From: Lysobacteraceae bacterium | GTDB lineage: Bacteria > Pseudomonadota > Gammaproteobacteria > Xanthomonadales > Rhodanobacteraceae | DNA length: 42,703 nt | Direction: 5' to 3' | NCBI GenBank assembly: GCA_028870665.1 | Contig: JAGWPB010000017.1 | Span: 1-42,703 of the forward strand | Part shown: piece after piece, positions 10,351 to 18,310 of the stretch | Numbering within the stretch: position 1 is the first letter of the stretch | Layout: every line of letters starts with the position of its first letter | Program-made: the position numbers and the translations under genes | The notes under the pieces: model-generated | The model's database searches: none | What the model saw: only the letters and a program-made list of their open reading frames with translations | Told to the model about the DNA's origin: nothing

Positions 10351-11931
10351 ATGTTCGATGCGACCCTGTCACCGGTACGCCGCGCCCTGCTGAGCGTGTC
10401 CGACAAGGCCGGCCTGGTCGATCTGGCGCGCGCACTCGATGCCCTCGGCGTCGAATTGCTGTCCACCGGCGGCAGCGCCCGGGCCCTGCGCGAGGCCGGC
10501 GTGCCGGTGCGTGAGGTCAGTGACCTGACCGGCTTTCCCGAGATCATGGACGGCCGCGTCAAGACCCTGCATCCGCGGGTGCACGGCGGCCTGCTCGGTC
10601 GACGTGGTGTCGACGATGCGGTCATGCGCCAGCACGGCATCGAGCCGATCGATCTGCTGGTGGTCAATCTGTATCCGTTCGAGCGTACCGTGGCGCGCCC
10701 CGACTGCACGCTGGACGAGGCGATCGAGGACATCGATGTCGGCGGCCCGGCGATGCTGCGCGCGGCAGCCAAGAATCACGCGCAGGTGGCGGTGGTGACC
10801 GATCCGGGCGATTACGCGACGCTGATCGAGGCGTTGCGCGGCGAGGGCGGCACGACCCTGGGCCTGCGCCGGCGCCTGGCCGCGAAGGCGTTCGCGCTTA
10901 GCGCACGCTATGACGGCCTGATCGCCGACTGGCTCGGCGCGCGCGGCGACGGCGAGCACGTCGAGCCGTTCGCGCCCACGCTGCACCTCGCGCTGCAGCG
11001 GGCGCAGACACTGCGCTACGGCGAGAACCCGCATCAGGGCGGTGCGCTCTACCTCGAACCGCAGACGCCGCCCGGCATCGCCGCGACCGCGCGCATGCTG
11101 GCCGGCAAGGAGCTGTCGTTCAACAACCTGGCCGATGCCGACGCCGCGCTCGAATGCGTCAAGGCGTTCCGGAAGGTGCCGGCCTGCGTCATCGTCAAGC
11201 ACGCCAACCCCTGCGGCGTGGCGCTGGGCGCCGACATTCGCACCGCCTACGAGCGCGCCTATGCCTGCGATCCGACCTCGGCCTTCGGCGGCATCATCGC
11301 CTTCAACCAGCCGCTCGACGTGGCCACCGCCGAAGCGATCCTGAAGCAGCAGTTCGTCGAGGTGGTGCTGGCGCCCGAGATCAGCCCGGCGGCTCTGGCG
11401 GTGTTCGCCAGGAAGCCCAACGTGCGCGTGCTGGCCACCGGCGCCTGGCCGGAACAGCTGACATCGCTGCGCGATTACAAGCGCATCGCCGGCGGCCTGC
11501 TGGTGCAGGATGCCGATCGCGACACCCTGCTGCTGAGCGACCTCAAGGTGGTCAGCCGGCGGGTGCCCGACGTCGAGGAGCTGCGCGACCTGCTGTTCGC
11601 CTGGCACGTGGCGATGTTCGTCAAGTCCAATGCGATCGTCTGCGCGCGCGACGGCCGTACCGTCGGTATCGGCGCCGGCCAGATGAGTCGGGTGATCAGC
11701 GCCCGCATCGCGACGCTCAAGGCCGCCGACGCCGGGCTCGAGATACGCGGCAGCGTGCTGGCGTCGGATGCGTTTTTCCCGTTCCGGGACGGCATCGACA
11801 CGGCCGCCGCGGCCGGTATCCGCGCGGTGATCCAGCCCGGGGGATCGATGCGCGATGCCGACGTGATCGCCGCCGCCGACGAGCATGATCTGGCGATGGT
11901 GTTCACCGGGGTGCGTCACTTCCGTCATTAG
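10351..11931 (+). CDS. purH: Bifunctional AICAR transformylase / IMP cyclohydrolase
   Basis: This 526-residue enzyme carries out the last two steps of IMP synthesis. The N-terminal IMP cyclohydrolase (MGS-like) domain shows [26 protein letters not shown], and [17 protein letters not shown]. The C-terminal transformylase domain shows [18 protein letters not shown] and SAFGG. Length matches E. coli PurH (529). A TATACT hexamer at 10320-10325 could be a -10 box, with no good -35. The Shine-Dalgarno region GCGGAG lies within a small hairpin, CGGAG-CGG-CTCCG (10338-10350), ending right at the ATG, so initiation may be mildly occluded. purD, a common neighbour, is not downstream. Confidence 0.98.
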   Translation: MFDATLSPVRRALLSVSDKAGLVDLARALDALGVELLSTGGSARALREAGVPVREVSDLTGFPEIMDGRVKTLHPRVHGGLLGRRGVDDAVMRQHGIEPIDLLVVNLYPFERTVARPDCTLDEAIEDIDVGGPAMLRAAAKNHAQVAVVTDPGDYATLIEALRGEGGTTLGLRRRLAAKAFALSARYDGLIADWLGARGDGEHVEPFAPTLHLALQRAQTLRYGENPHQGGALYLEPQTPPGIAATARMLAGKELSFNNLADADAALECVKAFRKVPACVIVKHANPCGVALGADIRTAYERAYACDPTSAFGGIIAFNQPLDVATAEAILKQQFVEVVLAPEISPAALAVFARKPNVRVLATGAWPEQLTSLRDYKRIAGGLLVQDADRDTLLLSDLKVVSRRVPDVEELRDLLFAWHVAMFVKSNAIVCARDGRTVGIGAGQMSRVISARIATLKAADAGLEIRGSVLASDAFFPFRDGIDTAAAAGIRAVIQPGGSMRDADVIAAADEHDLAMVFTGVRHFRH

Positions 11932-12047
11932 CCCCGGAGGGACTGCGGCCCGCGCCGCCGACTCGAAGCCGGCGGGCACGGTCTGTGCGGCTCGGATCGT
12001 GCGCAAACTCGGCGGTCGGCGGTCGCAGCCGATGGCTGCGCAGCCTT

Positions 12048-12521
12048 TCAGTGCTGCCAGGTGTAGAGCGTGTAGTACACCGGTTGCACCGGGCCTTCGC
12101 GCGGATCGGGAATCAGGCGCCCCTGCGGATCGGCGTAGAAGGTCTGTACCGGGCCGTGCCTGGGGATGATGCGGATCATGGTGACGCGCCCGGCTACCCG
12201 GTATTCCTGGATCGTGTCGCCGTCGTGCTTGCGCACATCGACGGTCGGCGGCGGCTCGCCGCGCAGATCGCGCTCGTCGTGGCGCAGCGCGGCATTCGGG
12301 AACACGCTGGCGCTGCGTGCGGGCGCCGTCGAGGCGGCTGCTCCCGCACCTCGTGCGCCGGCGGCGCGGACACTGCCCGGTGCGGCGACCGCTGCGGGGT
12401 TGACGCCGGGGTCATCGAGTCCGGGCGGTGGCGGCACGCTCGCGGGAGGCGCCGATTGCGCCGCCAGCGGCAGGGCGACGGCGCAGGTCAACGCGGCAGC
12501 GAATCGGACGATGGGTTTCAT
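12048..12521 (-). CDS. Secreted DUF2782-family protein
   Basis: A 157-residue protein with a signal peptide (MKPIVRFAAALTCAVALPLAAQS, cleavage near residue 23), an Ala/Pro-rich linker (about 24-75), and a compact C-terminal domain of the DUF2782 type. Recognisable pieces are PTVDVRKHDGDTIQEYRV, RVTMIRIIP, and the closing YYTLYTW. Proteins of this family occur next to polA in Pseudomonas and Xanthomonas relatives. The function is unknown; a periplasmic location is inferred. It diverges from polA across 74 bp. A 12-bp perfect palindrome GGCTGCGCAGCC (about 12034-12045) sits just after its stop but lacks a T-tract. Confidence 0.85.
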   Translation of the reverse strand: MKPIVRFAAALTCAVALPLAAQSAPPASVPPPPGLDDPGVNPAAVAAPGSVRAAGARGAGAAASTAPARSASVFPNAALRHDERDLRGEPPPTVDVRKHDGDTIQEYRVAGRVTMIRIIPRHGPVQTFYADPQGRLIPDPREGPVQPVYYTLYTWQH

Positions 12522-12595
12522 GGCGCACTCCGGAGCGGGCCTTTCATGGTAATCCCCATCGTCGGGACTGGCGGATCGCGTGCGAGAATCCGTTC

Positions 12596-15364
12596 ATGTC
12601 CACGCTGACCCTGATCGACGGCTCGTCGTATCTTTATCGCGCCTTCCACGCGCTGCCGCCGCTGAGCAACCCGGCGGGCGAGCCGACCGGCGCGCTGTTC
12701 GGCGTGGTCAACATGCTGCGCGCGACGCTGGCCGCCAGACCCGACTACGCCGCCTTCGTGGTCGATGCCTCCGGGCCGACCTTCCGCGACGAGCTTTATG
12801 CGGACTACAAGGCCAATCGCGCGCCGATGCCCGACGATCTGCGCGCGCAGATCGAGCCGATGCTGGCGATCGTCGCGGCGCTGGGCCTGCCGATCCTGCG
12901 CGTGCCGGGGGTGGAGGCCGATGACGTCATCGGTACCCTGGCCACGCAGGCCGCCGCGGCCGGCATCGAGGTGACGATCTCCACCGGCGACAAGGATTTC
13001 GCCCAGCTGGTCGGCACGCATGTGCGCCTGGTCAACACCATGAGCGGCAGCACCACCGATCGCGCCGGCGTGATCGCGAAATTCGGCGTGCCGCCGGAGC
13101 GCATCGTCGATCTGCTGGCGCTGATGGGCGACAGTGTCGACAACATTCCGGGCGTCGAGAAATGCGGCCCCAAGACCGCCGCCAAGTGGTTGCAGGAGTA
13201 CGACTCGCTGGAGGGCGTGATGGCCCATGCCGATGCCATCGGCGGCAAGGTCGGCGAGAACCTGCGCGCGGCACTGCCGAGGTTGCCGCTGTCGCGGCAG
13301 CTGGCCACGATCAAGACCGACGTCGCACTGGAGCAGGCGCCGACCGATCTCGCGCCGCGCGCGCGCGACGTCGAGGCGCTGCGCATGCTCTATGCCCGCT
13401 ACGGCTTCAACGCGGCGCTGAAAGAGCTGGCAACGGGGCCGGAACCGGGGCCCGAGTCATTTTCGGAAAGACCACACTCGAAGACCGGGACACCGCGTGT
13501 CGAAAATGACTCGGACCCCGGTTCCCGCGACGCATCGCCCGATCCCGCGTTGGCCGCGCCCGGCGAGTATGAGCTGGTGACGACCACCGGGCAGCTCGAT
13601 GCGTGGCTGGACAAGCTGCGCTCGGCTGCGCTGATCAGCTTCGACACCGAGACCACCAGTCTCGACGCGATGCGCGCGGACATCGTCGGAGTGTCCTTCG
13701 CGGTCGAGCCGGGTCGTGCCGCCTACGTGCCGCTCGCACATGAATATCCCGGCATGCCGGCGCAGCTCGATCGCGCGGCGACCCTGGCGGCGCTGCAGCC
13801 CGTCCTCGAGGACCCGCGGCGGCCCAAGCTGGGTCAGCACATCAAGTACGACCTCAACGTGCTGGCGCGCCACGGCATCGTGTTGGCGGGGCTGGCCCAC
13901 GACAGCATGCTCGAGTCCTACGTCTGGAACGCCACCGCGACGCGCCACGACATGGACACGCTGGCTGCGCGCTACCTCGGTTACACCACGATCAAGTACA
14001 GCGACGTCGCCGGCAAGGGCGCCAAACAGATCCCGTTCGCCGCGGTCGATCTCGACAGCGCCTGCCGCTACGCGGCCGAGGACGCCGACATCACCCTGCG
14101 CCTGCACCATGCGCTGTGGCCGCGCCTCGAGGCCACGCCGGCGCTGGCGCGCGTCTATCGCGAGATCGAGATGCCGCTGATACCGGTACTGGCGCGCATG
14201 GAACGACGCGGCGTGCTGATCGACGTCGCCGAACTCAGGCGCCAGAGCGCCGGCCTGGCGCGACGCATGCACGAAACCGAGCAGCGCGTGCACGCGATCG
14301 CCGGGCGCAGCTTCAATCTCGATTCGCCCAAGCAGCTGCAGGCGCTGCTGTTCGATGAACTCGAGCTGCCGGCGGTGCTGAAGACGCCGACCGGCCAGCC
14401 CTCCACCAACGAAGAGGCCCTGGAGGCCATCGCCGACCTGCACGAGCTGCCGCGGCTGATCCTCGACTACCGCGGACTGGCCAAGCTGCGCTCGACCTAC
14501 ACCGAGAAGCTGCCGGAGATGGTCAATCCCGAGACCGGCCGCGTGCATACCAGCTACCACCAGGCGGTCGCCGGCACCGGGCGGCTGAGTTCCTCCGATC
14601 CCAACCTGCAGAACATCCCGATCCGCACCGAGGATGGCCGGCGCATCCGCCAGGCCTTCATCGCGCCGCCGGGCTGGGTGATCCTGGCCGCCGACTACTC
14701 GCAGATCGAGCTGCGCATCATGGCGCATCTGTCCGGTGACGAGGGCCTGCTGCGCGCGTTCCGCGCCGGGCTGGACGTGCACCGCGCCACCGCCGCCGAG
14801 GTGTTCGGCAAGACGCCGGATACGGTTGACGGCAACGAGCGCCGCGCCGCCAAGGCGATCAACTTCGGCCTGATGTACGGCATGAGCGCGTTCGGGCTGG
14901 CGCGCCAGCTGGGCATCGGTCGCAGCGAGGCGCAGGAGTACATGAACCGCTACTTCGCCCGCTATCCCGGTGTGCGCGCCTTCATGGACGCCACCCGCGA
15001 GCGCGCGGTGCGTGACGGCTACGTCGAGACCCTGTTCGGGCGCCGGCTGTACCTGGAGAACATCCGCGCGCGCAACGCCGCCAGCCGCGCCGGCGCCGAG
15101 CGCGCCGCGATCAACGCACCGATGCAGGGCACCGCCGCCGACATCATCAAGCGCGCGATGATCGCGGTCGATGCCTGGCTGGGTTCCCGCGATGACGCGC
15201 GCCTGCTGATGCAGGTCCATGACGAGCTGGTGCTGGAAGTGCGTGCCGAGGCGCTCGAAGCGGTGCGCGCCGAGATCAGCGCGCGCATGGGCGCCGCCGC
15301 CGAACTTGCCGTGCCGCTGGTGGTCGATGCCGGCGCGGGCACCAACTGGGATCAGGCGCATTGA
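12596..15364 (+). CDS. polA: DNA polymerase I
   Basis: A 922-residue repair/replication polymerase that removes RNA primers and fills gaps. The 5'-nuclease domain (about 1-280) has LIDGSSYLYRAFHALP, VEADDVIGTLA and GDSVDNIPG. The 3'-5' exonuclease (about 335-520) keeps its catalytic acids: FDTETTSLD (Asp350), KYDLN and YAAEDAD. The polymerase (about 540-922) has DYSQIELR (motif A), RRAAKAINFGLMYG (motif B) and MQVHDELVLEV (motif C). The start at 12596 gives the conserved MSTLTLIDGSS and near-E. coli length (928). Oddity: the linker between the nuclease and proofreading domains (about residues 282-310) is encoded by a REP-like palindrome (separate entry), read through in frame. Confidence 0.98.
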   Translation: MSTLTLIDGSSYLYRAFHALPPLSNPAGEPTGALFGVVNMLRATLAARPDYAAFVVDASGPTFRDELYADYKANRAPMPDDLRAQIEPMLAIVAALGLPILRVPGVEADDVIGTLATQAAAAGIEVTISTGDKDFAQLVGTHVRLVNTMSGSTTDRAGVIAKFGVPPERIVDLLALMGDSVDNIPGVEKCGPKTAAKWLQEYDSLEGVMAHADAIGGKVGENLRAALPRLPLSRQLATIKTDVALEQAPTDLAPRARDVEALRMLYARYGFNAALKELATGPEPGPESFSERPHSKTGTPRVENDSDPGSRDASPDPALAAPGEYELVTTTGQLDAWLDKLRSAALISFDTETTSLDAMRADIVGVSFAVEPGRAAYVPLAHEYPGMPAQLDRAATLAALQPVLEDPRRPKLGQHIKYDLNVLARHGIVLAGLAHDSMLESYVWNATATRHDMDTLAARYLGYTTIKYSDVAGKGAKQIPFAAVDLDSACRYAAEDADITLRLHHALWPRLEATPALARVYREIEMPLIPVLARMERRGVLIDVAELRRQSAGLARRMHETEQRVHAIAGRSFNLDSPKQLQALLFDELELPAVLKTPTGQPSTNEEALEAIADLHELPRLILDYRGLAKLRSTYTEKLPEMVNPETGRVHTSYHQAVAGTGRLSSSDPNLQNIPIRTEDGRRIRQAFIAPPGWVILAADYSQIELRIMAHLSGDEGLLRAFRAGLDVHRATAAEVFGKTPDTVDGNERRAAKAINFGLMYGMSAFGLARQLGIGRSEAQEYMNRYFARYPGVRAFMDATRERAVRDGYVETLFGRRLYLENIRARNAASRAGAERAAINAPMQGTAADIIKRAMIAVDAWLGSRDDARLLMQVHDELVLEVRAEALEAVRAEISARMGAAAELAVPLVVDAGAGTNWDQAH
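13441..13525. repeat. REP/BIME-like palindromic element inside polA
   Basis: Two 25-bp arms (13441-13465 and 13501-13525) are inverted copies with a single mismatch, separated by 35 bp. The core of the left arm is CCCGAGTCATTTTCG and of the right arm CGAAAATGACTCGGACC. Motifs of the GGGGTCNGAGTCATTTTCG kind are typical ends of REP-like elements mobilised by RAYT (IS200-related) transposases in gammaproteobacteria. The element lies exactly in the flexible interdomain linker of DNA polymerase I and contains no stop in the polA frame, so it is translated (GPEPGPESFSE ... VENDSDPGS). I see no second copy in the window and no target duplication. Confidence 0.85.
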
Positions 15365-15479
15365 GCATCGGGCGGCGTCGGTCCGGTGCAAGGCACTGAT
15401 TCGCGGCCCGATGAACGCCGAATAAATTTTTCGCAGAGACCCGTTGAACTTTCGCCGCCGCGAGTCCATCTAAGATTCC

Positions 15480-15612
15480 GGACGCACGCAACGGCGTCCA
15501 TCGCGACCACGATCCCCTCCCCTGGATCCGGTCGCACGGAGCAAGACCTCTCCCCGGGTCTTGCTCCACCCCCGGCCCCGAAGGCTTCCCCCTGGCCTTC
15601 GGGGCTTTTTCT
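15480..15612 (+). ncRNA. sX13-like trans-acting small RNA
   Basis: Behind polA lies a run of stem-loops with C-rich loops. The first has stem GCGACC/GGTCGC (15503-15508/15530-15535) and inner stem GATCC/GGATC with loop CCTCCCCT (15516-15523). The second is a perfect 11-bp stem (15538-15548/15557-15567) with loop TCTCCCCG. The third is an 11-bp terminator stem (15575-15585/15595-15605) with loop TTCCCCCTG and tail TTTTTCTTT. A 5' hairpin GGACGC/GCGTCC is at 15480-15499. C-rich loops on successive hairpins, plus position downstream of polA, are what I recall for the Xanthomonadaceae sRNA sX13 (about 115 nt). A TAAGAT hexamer (15471-15476) could be the -10 box, giving a start near 15483; no -35 at proper spacing. 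Family assignment is inference. Confidence 0.72.
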
Positions 15613-15614
15613 TT
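15575..15614 (+). terminator. Intrinsic terminator (sRNA / polA)
   Basis: An 11-bp perfect stem, GCCCCGAAGGC against GCCTTCGGGGC, with a 9-nt loop is followed directly by TTTTTCTTT. It serves as the 3' end of the sRNA-like transcript and stops any polA read-through 15 bp before the convergent ABC permease gene ends. Confidence 0.93.
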
Positions 15615-15628
15615 CCGGCCCCGGTCGC

Positions 15629-16402
15629 TCAGCTGCGCAGGCCGACGCCGCGCCGGAGCAGGGTGATCGCCACCCAGCCCAGCACCAGCATCAGACCGAG
15701 CATGACCGCGTAGGCCGGTCCCAGCGCGATGTCGCCGGCGCCGAGCATGCCGTCGCGAAACGCGCTGACCATGTACAGGATCGGATTGGCGTGCGAAATC
15801 CCGCGCCACGGCTCCGGCAGCTGGTCGACCGAATAGAACACGCCGCCGAGGTAGGTCAGCGGGGTCAGCACGAAGGTCGGCACCAGGGCGATGTCGTCGA
15901 ACTTGCGCGCGTACACCGCGTTGATGAAGCCGGCCAGCGAGAACACCACCGAGGCCAGCAGCACGCTGCTCGCGGTCACCCACGGGTTGACCACGGTGAG
16001 ATGGGTGAAAAACAGCGACAGTGCCAGCACGATCGCGCCCACCAGCAGCCCGCGCAGTACCGCGCCGGTCACATAGCCGCCGAGGATCACCAGCGGCGGC
16101 ATCGGCGATACCAGCATCTCCTCGACGTAACGGCCGAACTTGGCCCCGAAGAACGAGCTGGTGATGTTGCCGTAGCTGTTGGTGATCACGCTCATCATCA
16201 CCAGGCCCGGGGTGATGTACTGCATGTAGGTGTAGCCGTGCAGGGTGCCGATGCGGCTGCCGATCAGGGTGCCGAAGATCAAGAAGTACAGTGTCATCGT
16301 GATCGCCGGCGGCATCAGGGTCTGGCCCCAGATGCGCAGGATGCGCATCACCTCGCGGCGTACGATGGTGCCCAGCGCCACCCACTGCTCGCGCGCGTTC
16401 AT
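15629..16402 (-). CDS. ABC-2 type transporter permease
   Basis: A 257-residue inner-membrane permease with about six hydrophobic segments (for example ITMTLYFLIFGTLIG near residues 35-50 and YAVMLGLMLVLGWVAITLL near the C-terminus). The pattern is that of the ABC-2/NodJ-YadH family: YMQYITPGLVMMSVITNSYGN, a coupling stretch FGRYVEEMLVSPMP, and LGGVFYSVDQLPEPW. The ATG at 16402 overlaps the stop of the upstream ATPase by 4 bp, so the two form one export complex. Substrate is unknown; YadG/YadH relatives are not well characterised. Confidence 0.93.
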   Translation of the reverse strand: MNAREQWVALGTIVRREVMRILRIWGQTLMPPAITMTLYFLIFGTLIGSRIGTLHGYTYMQYITPGLVMMSVITNSYGNITSSFFGAKFGRYVEEMLVSPMPPLVILGGYVTGAVLRGLLVGAIVLALSLFFTHLTVVNPWVTASSVLLASVVFSLAGFINAVYARKFDDIALVPTFVLTPLTYLGGVFYSVDQLPEPWRGISHANPILYMVSAFRDGMLGAGDIALGPAYAVMLGLMLVLGWVAITLLRRGVGLRS

Positions 16403-17334
16403 GCGGCCTCCTTGCCGGGGCCGGTCAGGCGCACGAAGAGTTCCTCGAGCCGGTTGGACTTGGTGCGCATCGAGCGCACCGCGATGCCGGCCGCCGACAG
16501 CGCTGCGAACAGACCGTTGAGGTCGCGGCCGCGCGGCAGTTCGGCCTCGACGGTATGCTCGTCGATGCGGCGCAGGGCGATGCCTTCCGGCGCAGGCAGC
16601 GCGTCGGGGCAGTGCGCGGCCAGATCGAGCACGAAGGTCTCGACGTCGAGCTTGGCCAGCAGCGCGCGCATCGTGGTGTGCTCGACGATGCGGCCGTGGT
16701 CGATGATCGCGATGTTGCGACAGAGGCTCTCGGCCTCTTCCAGGTAGTGCGTGGTCAGGATCACCGTGGTGCCGGCGCGGTTGATGCCCTGCACGAACTG
16801 CCACATCGAGCGGCGGATCTCGATGTCGACGCCGGCGGTCGGCTCGTCGAGGATCAGCAGCCTGGGCTCGTTCATCATCGCCCGCGCGATCATCAGCCGG
16901 CGTTTCATGCCGCCGGAGAGCATGCGCGCGGAATGTTCCGCCTTGTCCCAGAGCTTGAGTTCGCGCAGGTATTTCTCGGCGCGCTCGCCGGCGACGCGTC
17001 GCGGGATGCCGTAGAAACCCGCCTGGTTGATGCAGATGTCCAGCGGCCGCTCGAACTGGTTGAGGTTGAGTTCCTGCGGCACCAGGCCGATCAGCGCCAT
17101 GGCCTCGCTGCGGCGCGCATGCACCGGTACGCCGAATACGCGCGCCTCGCCGCCGCTGGCGTTGACCAGCGAGGAGAGGATGCCGATCAGGGTCGATTTG
17201 CCGGCGCCGTTGGGACCGAGCAGGGCGAACAGGTCGCCTGCCTCCACGGTCAGCGTGATGCCCTTGAGCGCCTCGACGCCGTTGGGATACGTCTTGCGCA
17301 GGTCGCGGATGTCGAGCGCGGGAGCGGAGGTCAT
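16399..17334 (-). CDS. ABC transporter ATP-binding protein
   Basis: This 311-residue ATPase powers the adjacent ABC-2 permease. The Walker A is LGPNGAGKST (around residue 40), with a Q-loop (LVPQELNLNQFE), signature LSGGMKRR, Walker B LLILDEPTAGVD, and H-loop TTHYLEEAE. A C-terminal extension of about 90 residues is typical of the YadG/CcmA-like drug/polysaccharide exporters. I chose the ATG at 17334, where homology begins; the frame runs 19 codons further. On the minus strand a TATACT hexamer in the 62-bp gap to the divergent reductase gene could be its -10 box. The gene's 3' end overlaps the permease start by 4 bp. Confidence 0.94.
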   Translation of the reverse strand: MTSAPALDIRDLRKTYPNGVEALKGITLTVEAGDLFALLGPNGAGKSTLIGILSSLVNASGGEARVFGVPVHARRSEAMALIGLVPQELNLNQFERPLDICINQAGFYGIPRRVAGERAEKYLRELKLWDKAEHSARMLSGGMKRRLMIARAMMNEPRLLILDEPTAGVDIEIRRSMWQFVQGINRAGTTVILTTHYLEEAESLCRNIAIIDHGRIVEHTTMRALLAKLDVETFVLDLAAHCPDALPAPEGIALRRIDEHTVEAELPRGRDLNGLFAALSAAGIAVRSMRTKSNRLEELFVRLTGPGKEAA

Positions 17335-17396
17335 GGCGGGCTCGGGTAGGCAAACCGCTAGTATATCGGCCCCAGTCAGCCAGCCCCGCATTCCCC

Positions 17397-18140
17397 ATGG
17401 CCGATCACTTCACCCTGCGTCTGGTGGACAGCCGCATGCTCGCGCCCGCCGTTCGTCACATGGCCTTCGAGCGCGCCGATGGCCAGCCATTCGTCTTCGT
17501 GCCGGGCCAGTTCGTGCAGATCCACTTCCATTACGCCGATGGCAAGCCGACCAAGCGCAGCTACTCGGTGGCGACGGTGGCCGACGGCGGCACGGTGCGG
17601 CGGATCGAGATCGCGGTCAGCTATGTCGACGGTGGCGCCGCGACCGCGCTGCTGTCGGCCCTGCCCGAAGGCGGCATGGTCGAAGCCAGCGGACCTTACG
17701 GGCGCTTCATCCTGATGGACGGCGACGCCAACCGCCGCTATCTGCTGGTCGCCACCGGCACCGGTGTCACGCCCTACCGGGCGATGCTGCCGCAGCTGGC
17801 CGCGGTCATCGCCCGTCGCGGCATCGAGGTGGTCGTGCTTTATGGTGCGCGCAGCGAACAGGAACTGCTGTATGGCGATGAATTCGAGGCGTTTGCCCGG
17901 GCCCAGCCGCGGTTCCGCTTCGTGCCCTGCTTCAGTCGCGGCGCTCGTCCGTTGCCGCGAGCGCAGGATCGACTGGGCCATGTGCAGACTGTGTTGCCGG
18001 AGCTGAAGCCCGACGCGACCGGTGACGTCGCCTATCTGTGCGGAAACCCGGACATGGTCGACCAGACTTTCGAGGCCCTGAAGCAGGCCGGGTTGCCTGT
18101 TCCCCATATCCGGCGTGAGAAGTACGTCTCATCGCGCTGA
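17397..18140 (+). CDS. FAD/NAD(P)-binding reductase of the ferredoxin-NADP reductase family
   Basis: A 247-residue oxidoreductase with the two domains of the FNR superfamily. The FAD-binding barrel has VPGQFVQIHF and KRSYSVA (about residues 53-60). The NAD(P)-binding fold has VATGTGVTPYRAML (about 118-131) and the C-terminal YLCGNPDMVDQ. There is no ferredoxin-type iron-sulfur cluster motif, so it likely passes electrons from NAD(P)H to a separate flavin, ferredoxin or iron-sulfur partner. Annotation in relatives varies between ferredoxin-NADP reductase and flavin reductase; the sequence alone does not decide. Divergent from the ABC operon. Confidence 0.88.
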   Translation: MADHFTLRLVDSRMLAPAVRHMAFERADGQPFVFVPGQFVQIHFHYADGKPTKRSYSVATVADGGTVRRIEIAVSYVDGGAATALLSALPEGGMVEASGPYGRFILMDGDANRRYLLVATGTGVTPYRAMLPQLAAVIARRGIEVVVLYGARSEQELLYGDEFEAFARAQPRFRFVPCFSRGARPLPRAQDRLGHVQTVLPELKPDATGDVAYLCGNPDMVDQTFEALKQAGLPVPHIRREKYVSSR

Positions 18141-18175
18141 GCCGACGGTCGCCAGGTAACGGATCGTAAACGAGG

Positions 18176-18219
18176 CGTGAGCTTCATCTAACGCTCACGT
18201 AACGGGTCGCCCGTATAAA
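18176..18219 (+). promoter_or_regulatory. Palindrome and -10-like box before the M23 gene
   Basis: CGTGAGC (18176-18182) and GCTCACG (18193-18199) form a 7-bp perfect inverted repeat around a 10-nt centre, followed by TATAAA at 18214-18219. The heptamer GTAACGG occurs both at 18156-18162 and 18199-18205. TATAAA is a fair -10 box in this GC-rich setting, but no -35 hexamer sits at the right distance; a regulator or alternative sigma factor may be needed. The M23 start codon is 92 bp downstream. Confidence 0.35.
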
Positions 18220-18310
18220 GGAACGCTGCCCCGGGGGAAGGAAACAGCCGGGCATGCGCCACGCGACGGGCCTGCCATGCACGGGTCCGCGCCGAGAGAG
18301 GAATCGCCCG

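Noticed and set aside
13457..15469. A 670-codon frame antisense to polA, running into the sRNA region
   Set aside because: No recognisable motif; it exists because the polA codons are GC-rich. The same applies to the long frames opposite maeB (23133-25277) and opposite the ankyrin gene (37028-40114).
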